This document shows, piece by piece, positions 45,555 to 57,912 of a stretch of DNA of 64,000 bases. A program made the translations under genes and the position numbers. Origin of the DNA: Siphonodentalium dalli (taxonomy: Eukaryota > Mollusca > Scaphopoda > Gadilida > Siphonodentaliidae); assembly GCA_032622095.1 (NCBI GenBank), contig CP136064.1, positions 145,407,954 through 145,471,953 on the forward strand. Direction: 5' to 3'. Each line of letters opens with the position of its first letter. Position 1 is the first letter of the stretch. The notes beneath the pieces are model-generated. The model searched no databases, was not told the DNA's origin, and was given only the letters and a program-made list of their open reading frames with translations.

Positions 45555-48322
45555 GTCAAATTATCCACGGAATTTGCTGACAATTGTCAATTGGATCTAC
45601 ATCTAAAACACCCAAGCAAACGTTGTGCGAAGACCTCTACGAAATATCAATATACACAACCACAACTCTGCTTAAAATTGACTGAATTAAGTCGGCAGAA
45701 CGTATATGACATAATGCAAACACAGCCAATACACGAGCGACAGATAGACTTTAACAGTTGTCAGTACTCGCGAGACCAACAAGGAACCACACGTGATACA
45801 GAGGACTTCATGCAATTAATAAATGTCATAAACGTTCATGCATGCGCTCGAAAATCACTCCAACGAAAAACAACTCCTAGAAAACGACCATGGTTTGACG
45901 GTAGATGTAAAGATTTGAAACGCGACCTAGCAAAAATAATTATTGATATGAGAAATAATCCCTTTGACGGGAAACTCCGGATAAAATTCCACATAAATAG
46001 AAAGGCATACAAACGCGAGTTGAAGAAGAAAAGGCGTGATTTTTAAGAGTGCTTATATAGCTTGTATACCCTAGAAACAGATAATCCCAAGAAATATTGG
46101 GAAATAATATCACAATTACGAAAATGACTTAGACGCTGATAGGTCAGTTGAATTTTTCAGGTCACTTTTTTGTACAGGATCACCTAATATTTACATTGAC
46201 GAAGACATGAACTCCTCGCTGTGATAATGACTGATGAAATTATCACGGTAGAGGACATTATGTCTGCCACTAGAGAATTGAAATCGAATAAATCAGTGGG
46301 ACCAGACCAGGTTTCAAATGAGCTATATATTGAAGGTGCTTGTTCCTCTAATGAGTGATGACTTTGCCAAAATATTTAACATGATTATTCACACAGGAAA
46401 CTACCCAACTGAATGGAGCGAGTCATTTCTCAGCTTAATCCACAAAAAAAGGCGACAAGGGTGATCCGAATAACTACCGTGCTATAGCATTAAGCTCCAC
46501 AATTAATAAAATTGTAAACCGTAGATTAACAGATTTTCTTGCAAAAAATAAACTTATTAGCGAAAATCAATTCGGATTTTCTAAAGGATAAAGTTAAATT
46601 GATAGTGCGTTTGTACTGCATGCCATAGTTCAACGATATAAGTCATTGAAGCGACCACTGTATGCTGCCTTTGTATAATTCCGAAAGGCTTTTGATACCG
46701 TGAATAGGCAACTACTCTTCGATAAAGTGCAACACATCTGAGTGGAGGGCCAATCACTGCGTATAATGCGTTCACTATATTCATCAAGTTGTTACACAAC
46801 TAAGACAAATAGAGGACTTGGACCTGCTTGTTTATCGACCATTGGGTTCAGACAAGGGTGAATATTATCACCGAATGTATTCAAAATATTCATCGATGAC
46901 ATTAGGAATATGTTTGACAAATCGGGGATAGTCAATGCAATCATATTCTTTTCGCTGACGACCTCGTTCTATTGTCTGATAGTTCCACGGGACTGCAAAA
47001 CTGTCTAAACAAACTGAAACTATACACTGGTGAGAATGAGCTTAAAGTTAACGGGGAAAAAACTAAATGCATGATTTTTCGGGCGAGAAAAACAACAATA
47101 AATCCATCCTTTCATATCTCTGAGACCAGACTCGAAAATATCAGGGAATATACTTACCTTGGAATAACCTTCTCTAGTAATGACAAGTTCACAAACTTAA
47201 GTGCTAAAGGGCTAAAAGCGAAAGCTCTCACTACTCAATGCGTGTAACCATACATCACCTCTCCCCTTGTTAACGTCACTCAAACTGTTCCATAAACTGA
47301 TAACACCAATAATCCTGTATGGCAGTGAACTGTGGGGAGTCGAAATAACATCTAAAAATCACGATCGCCTAGCGTGTGAATCAGTTCATATTAATTTTTG
47401 CAAACTTTTATTAGGTGATGGAAAATATGCATCAAATAATGCTGTCCGTGCAGAACTAGGAAGCTATCCTCTGTATATAGATGCAGAATGTCGAATTATG
47501 CTAGTAGTGTCACCTCGCGTTCGGAATGTGAACTTCTACGAAATGCGGTTAAAGAACAACGGACGCTATTATATACAAAATCATTTTTCAAAACAGTCGA
47601 ATCTCTAGAGTTAACTTTACCAGAGACTGGTCACGCCACCGACATGGTAACGAAATATTTCCGAAAATCTCTACAAAATAGCTACAATGAATACTTCTAA
47701 GCTAGTCTGAGTGACAACTGATCAAAATCAGACAGCAACAAACTCAGAACATATTGTCTTTACAGGAAAGAGTATAGGCTTGAACCCTATCTTCTCAACA
47801 CGAAATCATTAGAAGACAGAATAGCTTTCACCAGATTCAGAATCAGTAACCATGCACTTGCAAAAGAGGATAGAGAAAAGGCGTCATTTACAGCCCCCAG
47901 TAAAATTAGAAGATAGAAAGTGTATGTTTTGCTGTGATGATGTCATAGAAGATGAAACACATTTCCTTTATATGGAATGCACTGCATATTCACAACTACG
48001 AAGAAAACTTTTCTAGTCAATGATTTACCATAATCGGAATTTTCAACGCATTAACGCCAACGATAAATGTATTACTATATTGACAAATGACAGTCCCACT
48101 CAAACCCGAATAACATGTAGACTGATCCGTCGCTTCTTCAGTGCTCGTGCTGAGCAAATAACAGTTAAGTAACCATTAATATGATACATGATCCCGAGAC
48201 TCCTTGTGCATCTTAGCATATTATGTAATTTTGTTCTTGTATATTTTATTATCACACGTTTTGTATATACTGTTATCCATTGTATCAGCACACTGTTCTC
48301 GCCAATAAATCATTATCTTATC
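45555..48322 (+). pseudogene. 5'-truncated LINE: linker, reverse transcriptase, C-terminal domain, 3' UTR
   Basis: Non-LTR retrotransposon remnant, reading through several frameshifts and stops. First comes the end of the endonuclease and the linker, with RKRPWFDGRCKDLKRDL and a basic KRELKKKRR tail. RT motifs follow: LKSNKSVGPDQVSNE (46270), a NNYRAIALSS phrase (46470), NQFGFSKG (46570), AFRKAFDTVNRQ frame-shifted (46680), FADDLVLLSD with the catalytic FADD (46948), LKVNGEKTKCMIF (47040) and ILYGSELWG (47310). The C-terminus has KCMFCCDDVIEDETHFLYMEC, a Cys/His motif, near 47930. AATAAA at 48303 and a TTATCTTATCTT tail mark the 3' end. The RT copies its own RNA at nicked DNA in the nucleus. 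The clade (RTE-X, CR1 or relatives) is not assigned. Confidence 0.85.
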
Positions 48323-48413
48323 TTAATTATCTCAGTAGAATTTGACTTTTCTTTGAAAAATGTCCGGACCATGTTGAAGATTATGTGACATGTATGAGGC
48401 TCGTTGTTGTGCA

Positions 48414-49410
48414 TTATGTATTGGAATTTTTGGCCGTCATTGAAACAATAAATTGATCATGTGTTGCGGCGCATAAGGAAATGTTCTTCATTCTCAACCT
48501 CCATGTTACATTTCCTACAAATTCTTTCATCAAGTGACACTTTTGGCTATTTATGCGACCCTTTTCAATTTCCATGTTATGCTTACTAATTTTTAGCTTA
48601 CAAAACATAATCTTTGTGTCGATGTTTTGGACAATATTAAGATATGGTCTTGTGTGTACTGTTGTTTGACTACCCGGTCCTTAACTTGTTCGCGCCCGAA
48701 CATTTGTCATCGTTGAAAATATCAGTTTTATTATTCTCTATGTGAATTTCTTTCAATTTGATTTTAATGTCATTTATCTGTTTGTGAATTGAGGCATTGG
48801 GAACAATTATATTTAAGTTTGGAATGCTGAGTCTCACTGATTTATTTTGAGAGATGACAAATTCATCACTGGATATAGCTGCGGTATAGAGGAGTGAATG
48901 TGGGTCTGATTAAGAAATTCGCTTTGTGTATTTAATACATCTGGATATAGCATCGTTCTCTCTCGGTGTCTCCCGAGCTCGGTCCTAACTGCATGGTTTG
49001 TTGACGCATGTTTGCTAACTCCGTGTACAGACTTACAAAACTTTGTGTGAGTAATTTCACTCGGTATTGTGTTTAATCTGTTCAAATTTATATCTGAAGG
49101 CCATATCTCACATCCGTAAAGAATAACTGGCTTGATGAGTTTATCGAAGAGTTTAACCCACAAATCAACAGAGAGGAATGTTATCGGAGAGAATTTCTCA
49201 AAGAGAATACTGTCGTCATACCTTTAAGTTGCATTTCAGCCTGTGCCTTCTTAAATGATCCATTGGCACAAAATGTTATACCTAGGTATTGTACTTTTTA
49301 CGACATCTACTATTGCCCCATTTATGTGAAAATTTGGCACCCTTCGTGTGTATCCTTTTCGGAAAACAATATATTTTGTTTTCTCAGTATTGATACTTAG
49401 ACAATTAACA
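48414..49410 (-). pseudogene. LINE C-terminal fragment, minus strand
   Basis: Reading on the minus strand from about 49410: an INTEKTKYIVFRKGYTRR phrase (thumb region after the RT core), then VKLFDKLIKPVILYGCEIW, KFCKSVHGVSKHAST and AVRTELGR near 49163-48970. Frame-shifted HNMEIEKGRIN and a Cys-rich end follow at 48590-48450. This is the same order and similar wording as the plus-strand LINE at 45555-48322, so it is a related family in the opposite orientation, almost tail to tail with it. The RT core is missing. Multiple frameshifts make it non-functional. Confidence 0.75.
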
Positions 49411-50042
49411 ATTGTAGTTACGGTGAGATAATATAAATATCTACTAAAATGTCAAGGTATCTAAAGATAAGCATTAGTTATTATATGTTTTAAAATGAGG
49501 TGCTATATATAAATAGTGACATAAGAACAAAGTTTAGTAATCAAGTGTGAAATCAACAATTGATTCTATCCTGCCAGATCAATCAAGATGAAATATAAAA
49601 CAAATAATATTTCTGATGATTATTCATCAAATTCCATTAATATCAGATATTCTATGTAAAATAAACCATATAATAAATAACACCAATTTCAGCATATGTT
49701 CTATATACAAAGCAATACAAAAACTATATAAAAGTAACTATATTATAAAGTTGGTACATGTATGGAAATGGTCAAACAAATAACAAAAACAAAAAAGATC
49801 CATAAAATGAACATGTCCTATATACATCATACATTGGCGGATTTAAAACAGCTATCTGGTCACATTGTAGTGTACAAAAATAAAATAAAAGTTAAAAAAA
49901 AAAAAAACTATCGTACTGATATGTAAACTATAATAAAAAGTCTAAAATAAAAGTGGGCACATAACTTTGAAAGAAAATGTATATAAATTGTCAAACATAC
50001 AAACTGAAAACAATTTGTACAATATGTTGTGGCAATGTCATG
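49411..50042. other. AT-rich gene-free stretch
   Basis: No terminus or coding signal. Runs of A near 49895. Confidence 0.4.
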
Positions 50043-50945
50043 GTATTTATTCCACACCCATTGACGTGAGTCACATGTATTGAACGGAATCCCAGCCATT
50101 GAATACATATTAGTGTATACCTCTAGTGGAATACAAGCCGGAACTATTCTCGTTGACGTTGTCGCCAAGAAAGATGACGCACATTACGTCGATCATCCGC
50201 TTCCGGTGATTCCCCCATAATTACTGGTTATTTGTCAGACTTAAATCACAATAAAGGTAGCTATAGTAACAATGAAGGTGACATTCATGGATTGAACTTA
50301 TCTGACTGAACGGTGTTGAATAAATAGACAGAACACAACGCGCATCTTAATCGAGACTCTTTTATCGAATGAGTTGTGGATGGCGCAAGGATATATTTCG
50401 CGAGAGCGTAGCTCGAGCGAAATATTTAACTTTGCGCCGTCCGCAACGAGTTCGATAAAAGATTCGAGATTATGATGCAAGTTGTGTTCTGTATTTATTC
50501 TACACCGTTCAGTCAGATAAGTTCAATCCATGAATGTCACCTCCATTTTTACTATAGCTATCTTTATTGTGATTTAAGTCTGACAAATAACCAGTAAATA
50601 TTGGGGATCACCGAAAGCGGATGATCGACGTAATGTAAGTCATCTTTCTTGGCGACAACGTCAACAAGAATAGTTCCGGCTTGTATTCCACTAGAGGTAT
50701 ACACTAATATGTATTCAATGGCTGGGATTCCGTTGAATACATGTGCCTCACGTCAATGGGTGTGGAATAAATACAGAACACAACTTGCATCATAATCTCG
50801 AATCTTTTATCGAACTCGTTGCGGATGGCGCAAAGTTATATTTCGCGAGAGCATAGCTCTCGCGAAATATATCCTTGCGCCATACGCAACTCATGCGATA
50901 AAAGATTCTCAATTAAGATGCGCGTTGTGTTCTGTCTACGTATCT
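50043..50945. mobile_element. Compound palindrome A-B-A'-B'
   Basis: Segment A (50043-50314) is the reverse complement of A' (50506-50774). Between them lies B (50315-50505), itself an imperfect hairpin with AGAACACAAC and GTTGTGTTCT near its ends and a CGCGAGAGCGTAGCTCGAGCG centre. After A' comes B' (50775-50945), a reverse-complement copy of B with a CGCGAGAGCATAGCTCTCGCG centre. B and B' therefore act as inverted termini around A', or are two insertions of one hairpin element. No coding. Confidence 0.75.
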
Positions 50946-52797
50946 ATTTAATTTTAGACATCACATATTGTCTTATACATGTATTGCAGTTTTGGTGTAT
51001 TTGATTTGAAATGTTTACTGTATCAAACTAGATCAGTTTAATATGTCGATTGTTTATATCACAAATGTGATATGAAGATCTACATGTATATTAATCTGAA
51101 ATAAACATTTTAAATAATTATTTTCACCAGGATTCATCTTCTATTGCCATGTGAGGTAAATTACCAGCATCGTAAATTTCTGCCTGCTCAAATATGGGGT
51201 GGGGGTGTCAAAAACTAGTCGTAAACAAAGTTGAAAAACGGAACAAAATTGGTGCTTTTGGGTGGGATGGGTACCCAAAATGATAAAAAAAAGCATAAAA
51301 TGCACATACTTGTCTGGAATTTTTTCCCTGATCTCAATGGTACAATTTCAGAACTCACATCGCCGGTTGATTCGTCGATATGCATTAAGTGATTCAGTCC
51401 AAATACTTGTTGAGAGTGACAACGCCGCCGTTATAGAGTCGGCAGTGTTTATTTGCAAGTCGGCTGGCAAATAACCACATCTGACTAAACTCGTTATTTG
51501 AAATAACGCTTCTTATGATTTTGGGGAACATATTTGAAGCCTTGAGCACACCACGAACTAAAGGTATGTGCTCGCACCATTAACTGACGGTGGCGACAAA
51601 AAGTATTTCTGTCATAAAATACATCATTCGTGTGAATGGGTTGGTTCCATAAAGCCTGTGGCACTTTACAATAAGCGGCCGGCAAACATGAAAGGCGATC
51701 ACAAAAAAACCCAGAAGTTCACTCACAATTCCTTCGGAATAGAGAACATTCGAAATAGGGAACCTTCGGAATAAAGATGCGTGATCCCGTCGAAATAGCC
51801 ATGTTACAATCAGAATGACACATTGATATCTCAACTCAGATAAAACTTGAAAATTTGTTTTGATTTTCGCCCTTGTCGGAGTTCAAACCTACGACATCCA
51901 ACATCTAGCCTTGATAGTGATGGTGGTATCAACGATCGAATAGTCTCGCCGCGGAGATATCGATAAAAAGGAAGCCATTTCGTTGAGAGTTGATTTTCCT
52001 AGTATGATCTCAATTAATTATAGACATGCGTCATAAACAAAAAGGTGCAATAGTACCGAATTGGAAACATTGCCCTACATCTTTTTTGAATTGGAATTAA
52101 TATTCGCCATAAATGCGAAATACAACTCCCCTGAAAGAACGCGTTTGTTGGTGTTGGTTAGATAATTGAGTCTTGAAGTGAAAACATGTGTACGGTCCAA
52201 TTAGTGTCTGTCTGATTGTAGGCCTGTTTCACACAATGGTGGGTCTCTGATAAGCTGCCCTACAGGAGCGCGAGAGCAAGCAAGAGAAAATATGTTGAAA
52301 TCAGAACCCCTGGACAGAATATCGACACTTATCAACTAAGTCCCTCAAATCCCAGTAATACTCGACAATGTCAAATTAACACTTTTGCTCTCCATTTTAT
52401 ACTGGCAAAAAGTACTGACACGCTGCACATCCTACCCATAGTCTTAAATATTTGCCACCGGTTTCTATTTCTAAATCACACAATGGGTTTCAGTTTCGCA
52501 TAAGGTTAAGAATTTATTCCACGCGTTTAACAGAACGTCTTTAAACTATAAGCATTCGTTCTGTCATGGAAAAATAACAACACTTAGCTTGTGATTTCCA
52601 TATAAGTGTCCCAACTATCAGCAATATGGAGTATACAACCGCTTGTGTTTTTCGGTATCATTAATTGACAAAGTGATAACCATGCGTAGGTGATATTTAT
52701 CATCGCGCGGAGACGCATTGGTTCTAAAAAATTGTGAAGCAAAGAGAATTGAAACATAAGAGCACTTTATAGTGAGATGTGCAAAACACAACTCTAT
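50946..52797. other. Gene-free stretch
   Basis: Short ORFs (up to 84 codons) match nothing recognisable. No clear repeat boundary is visible between the compound palindrome and the CACTG element. Confidence 0.35.
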
Positions 52798-55700
52798 CAC
52801 TGTGTATGAACGGAAGTGAACGCTGTATCGCGGTAATCGGACATAAATAAAAGTCGCTCGCCTCAGCTTGACTACGGTACGTATATTTTCGTCTTTCCCT
52901 CCAATTGTGTAAAAATCCTAGCCCGGGTGCCAATCTGCCTCGATGAGGGGTATGTTTCGCTATATACGAGCCCGATTTCAAAGCGTGGTGCTACAACAGA
53001 ATTGAACGCACGGTAAGATCGGACAAAAACACATTGAACGCACGGTATTTTATTTATTATTTGTATTGAACGCACGGTAACATTTCGATTACACCCTTTT
53101 ACGGCCGGTTATCATCATATCGCACGTTTCTAACTTGATTTTCACATGCCACAAATGTACATTTTTACATTTCCACAGCCAATATTGCTACTTGTGCTAA
53201 CAAAATGTTTATTAAAATGGTCAAATGTCACAGTCAAGATATGAGATGCATTAGATCATCCTACACATAGTCCTTGAATGTCCAATGTTTGAGATTTCAC
53301 CCTTGTGTGTTATCTTAACTTGCACTTTAACTATCATGAGTAACCACGAAAACCCCACACTCTTTTGTCAATGGTAGTCTTTTATATTTTAAAACTATAG
53401 ATTAACTATAGTTTACAATGTGCTAGAATTTATCCAAAATACTACAAATTGTATCTTGTTTTAGAGGAAATAAGTCACATGATAGCATGTTCTAGAAAAT
53501 AACACAATATAACACAGTATAAACTATATATATACTAGTATTTTATAAATGTAAAATATTACATTCGACCAAAGGTTGCACTCAAGAAAGCGATACCGTT
53601 TAATTGCACATGATGGTTGGTATACAATAATATCGACACATAATACGTGCCATCCTAAGTCCCAATGCGATGTACCACATATGGGCGTATATTTAAAGAG
53701 CGGTTTATAATTACAAAAGTTCCATATACTAGTAACATAAAAATACAGGGTTTTGTCTGAACATAATTGTCATGGCAGCGCACGAAAATATATAATTTAA
53801 ACGAGTGGCCAAGCATATATAATTGTCCTTACCACGCACAGTTTGGACACGTGTGGTAATTTGTTAACAAACAGTACGATACATATATAAACTGGAGTCT
53901 GTCTGGACTATTTTATGGAACAATATTTTTAATCTTCCGCTAACATAAATCAACCCATTGTATTGTATAAGAAGAAGGAAGAAATGTTGATATTAGAAAG
54001 TAATTACCCAGCTAAAGCAGGTTGCGAAATTTTACCACTCAATCCCATTGGTCGACTATGTATCGTTGTCTCCTTGCAACATCCATATCTCGTGTGGAAA
54101 TTTCTAACTACTGTTATTATGCATAGGCCTATTATACACACTGACAGCTAACCCGAAAAAATCACCCGTCAGTTATTCATGTCAGTCGACAATATGTTCT
54201 CTTGATATAGATGGTTTATGTATACGCGCTGGTATTTTAAGAGTTAAATTGACCATCAATAATGTCTCCGCTGTCCGATTTCGGACTTGTATTTCTGTTT
54301 ACCCGCCTTAATATCACTTCGTATGGCTATATATACATGTATACAAACCCTGAACACAGCAATCCTTTAGTCATTATTAATCTATATATTCCAGAGATGG
54401 ATCCGGCTGATATGCAGACATATGCCATCAAATTGGCAAAATATTTTGTCAAGCAATATATAAGAAGCCACGCAGGTGAAGAATTGGCAAAACAAATTAG
54501 CCATAAAAATCCGGACTCCACAAATCGGTAGTTCGGCAGTATGGTGTAACACCCGAAACGATTGAAAGAAAAGAAGGGAGATTGTGCCAGATCAAAATAC
54601 GAATTCCGTGAGGATTACCAACCGATTACAAAACGATAACACATCAGTTCGGGGAAGTGCAGAATCCCTACTCAACCATGTAAACGACTGTGGTTTCAGT
54701 CAACACCCAAGACTACATGTTCCACGAGTGGTGTTTGTGACCAGATCGCCACACATGAAATGAGGGTGAAATTGAACTGGTGTTACCACACCATCTTCAT
54801 GTTGATCCACACTGGCACGTTCGTGTATCTTTAAATGTCTGCTCAAGCTCGTGTTATGTTTGGTGCTGAATGCAGAGTCGGGCTCCAGACACCAGAACTT
54901 CGGTGTTGCGGGGGGAATCCGATCCAAGAAAAGGATTCGTCCATCTGAAATATAGAAATGGGGCGTGTATATAGATTCAGCGACACGTCGAAATGTGGTC
55001 CACCAGAAGCATCGATCGGGAAGCAAGGGGAATGTTTATATAAAAGGGCACTTTATATGAATGTTATGGACTATAACCAATGAAATACACACACGCCAGA
55101 TTAATATACAAGTATATAACTTAACAGCTCCCTGCAAATTCCTTCAATTTTACATGGATTGCATGCATCAGTATGGTGACAAAAAGGCAATTCGTGGCAC
55201 CTCTCGGCCTCCCTAGACCAAGGTCACATGTTCCATCTGCATCCTGGTCCTGTTTAATGACACGACCCTCCCCGTGAAATATAGGGAATATCCTATTTTG
55301 GTGTATGTATACTCTTTTGGGATCCAATTGGTCGATTATACTCAACTCAACCCCAAAACACCCGACTACCGTTTCGAATTTGTTTGTCACCATTAAGTTA
55401 TAATTTTTCAACTAGGCTAAATAAAAAAAATGCAAATTTAGACTAAAAATCCAGTCGGAAAGATCAAGATTCTACTTGTTTAAAGTCTGAATTTTTCCAA
55501 TTTTGTTGTTAAATTAGAGGGTTAAAATTTCCAAATATTAGTAGTATTTGGTCAATTCGGGGTGGGGTCACAAGAGCATCCATGTTCATTATATCTATTT
55601 CGGTGTTCAACACACCATGCCACTGCATATAAAACCCTATTTTAGCACATTTTTTTGCCCCAGCTGGAGGTCAAAATAAAAAGTTTTATTTGTTGAAACA

Positions 55701-56878
55701 AAGATTGTAGATTACGACCGTAATATGAGTCAATTATGCCCACGTATGTGATTGTCATTGATATAATCTATTTTAATACTAGCGATCGGCGTCACTTCAG
55801 TTTTCACTCCAATATACATACTTAATTAAGTGTATGGCATGTGACAGGGTGTAATCGAAAGTTTACCAGCCGTTCAATACAAATAAAAAAATACCGGAGT
55901 TCAATGCTTGTTTGTCAGATTTATACTGTATACTGTTTATACTGTGTTATGTTGTGTTATTTTCTAGAACATGCTATCATGTGACTTATTTCCACTAAAA
56001 CAAGATACAATTTGTCGTATTTTGGATAAATTCTAGCACATTGTAAACTATAGTTAATCTATAGTTTTTTTTTACATATAAAAGACTACCACTGACAAAA
56101 GAGTGTGGGGTTTTTCATGGTTACTCATGATAGTTACCGTGCTATTTAAGATAACAAACAAGAGAAACTCTCAAACATTGGACATTCAAGGACTATTTGT
56201 AGGATGATCTAATGCATCTCTATCTTTACTGTGACATTTGACCATTTTAATAAACATTGTTAGCACAAGTAGCAATATTGGCTGTGGAAATGTAAAAATG
56301 TACATTTGTGGCATGTGAAAATCAAGTTAGAAACGTGCGATATGATGCTAACCGGTCGTAAAAGGGTGTAATCGAAATGTTACCGTGCGTTCAATACAAA
56401 TAATAAAAAAAAATACCGTGCGTTCAATGTTTTTTTGTCAGATCTTGCATTCAATTCTGTTGGAGCACCACGCTTTGAAATCGGGCTCGTATGTCGAGAA
56501 AACACAGGAACAGGGGACAATCACTAAGCGTGGCTTTCAATTGGATATTAAGGCGTCCAAAACATGTCTTTGTTATAAAATAAGACATCGTATAGTTTGA
56601 AAAATGTGCTTTTGATCGCAAACGTGACGTGTTTTTAGCACGAAAATAGGAGGTTTAACCTTGATTTACGAGAGAACTAGACACGAAACTGAAACGAAAT
56701 TAGTACGAAAATGTAGCGGAACATACCCCTCATCGAGGCAGATTGGCACCCGGGCTGGGATTTTTACACAATTGGAGGGAAAGAAGAAAATATACGTACC
56801 GTAGTCAAGCTGAGGCGAGCGACTTTTATTTATGTCCGATTACCGCGATACAGCGTTCACTTCCGTTCATACACAGTG
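52798..56878. mobile_element. 4.1-kb CACTG-ended element with long inverted arms
   Basis: The left end is CACTGTGTATGAACGGAAGT at 52798; the right end is the matching CCGTTCATACACAGTG ending at 56878. TAT at 52795-52797 and 56879-56881 may be a 3-bp TSD. The left arm is about 52798-53560 and the right about 55920-56878. The arms carry clustered TTGAACGCACGGTA motifs (three in 53002-53080, matching ones at 56382-56430). CACTR ends, 3-bp TSD and subterminal repeats suggest the CMC/EnSpm superfamily, but no transposase is visible. The right arm has extra sequence at 56515-56725 not seen on the left. Confidence 0.7.
53561..55919. other. Interior of the CACTG element, no recognised gene
   Basis: About 2.4 kb that is not part of the arms. 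ORFs include 54262-54531 (+, 89 codons, ending in a lysine-rich amphipathic stretch with AIKLAKYFVKQYIR), 55026-54700 (-, 108 codons) and 55411-55121 (-, 96 codons). None matches a transposase or a host family I know. A decayed single copy of the CGTTCAATACAAATAA motif region lies at 55850-55910. It may be captured DNA. Confidence 0.4.
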
Positions 56879-57912
56879 TATATGCGGAAAAGATTTTTCA
56901 CTGAAACAGAATTTCACCAAAATTTGTTCGCAAACTTGGATGAAATCACATGAAGGCTGAAAACCCGATCATTTGTAATTTGAACATGATTCGGCAGTTA
57001 TCCGAAAACTATTAAGAATATTTAATGATAAGTTATCAATATATGTTCTATTGTTCTATGTATATTTTACTTGAAGTTATATTTTGTTAATAAATGTTAT
57101 GTTATGTTATACAGGTTCTTTCTCATCATCTATCACCGACGTCGAAGTGAACGGGAAGAAATTCTCACATAGATACATGTAATATGAGAAAAGATATGTT
57201 TCCTATCGTATTACCCCTTTTCAGCGAAATATTTAAATCTTGTTTTTTTCTCCTTTTTTTGGTGGTTTAACTCACTTGAATTTTCGAGAAGATATATTTA
57301 ATAACTTAGATCACGGATGGAGTTTTAACGGAAAATACATATAAATACAGCCGAGAAACAAAATTGTGGCAAGAATGTCTTGAAATTTCAACAATGAGCC
57401 AAATCGCGTGCAATTGAGGTAATATCATAGGTCGAAGACGAGCCTTGATGTTATATGGGCATGAAGATAATTATACAACTGAAATCAAACACATTATTAC
57501 TATAAATGATATAACCGTTCCACATATTCACAGATACAAAAAAAACGAAGAAATTTGCGTGCTCCTTGATTGGTTTCCCCAATGCTGAGTAAAAACATAT
57601 TATTTAATAAACGTAAGTTGGTGCCCTAACTGGCCTTCCTGTGGAATCAGTACTGACAGAAACGTTTTGGTTTCAGTTGAACATGCATCAGTAAATTGAT
57701 GGCTACATTTCCTTTTTCTATTTGCTCGATACGGGTGTCTCTGTTTTATGCTTTTCGCATCAGAGTTATTGTATCATTGCGCTAAATTTAGCATGATACT
57801 GTACAAGTATAGAAGGGTGCTAAATTTAACACAACACTATTCAAATATAGGACATATTTATCAACTAATTAAACTAATCAGATGACGCCATTTCTGGTAG
57901 TTCAAGATTCCT
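56879..57912. other. Gene-free stretch with a probable retroelement tail
   Basis: Around 57085-57112 a TTAATAAATG phrase is followed by TTATGTTATGTTATA, resembling a LINE 3' tail with short tandem repeats. No coding remnant was recognised upstream of it. The rest is AT-rich DNA. Confidence 0.4.
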
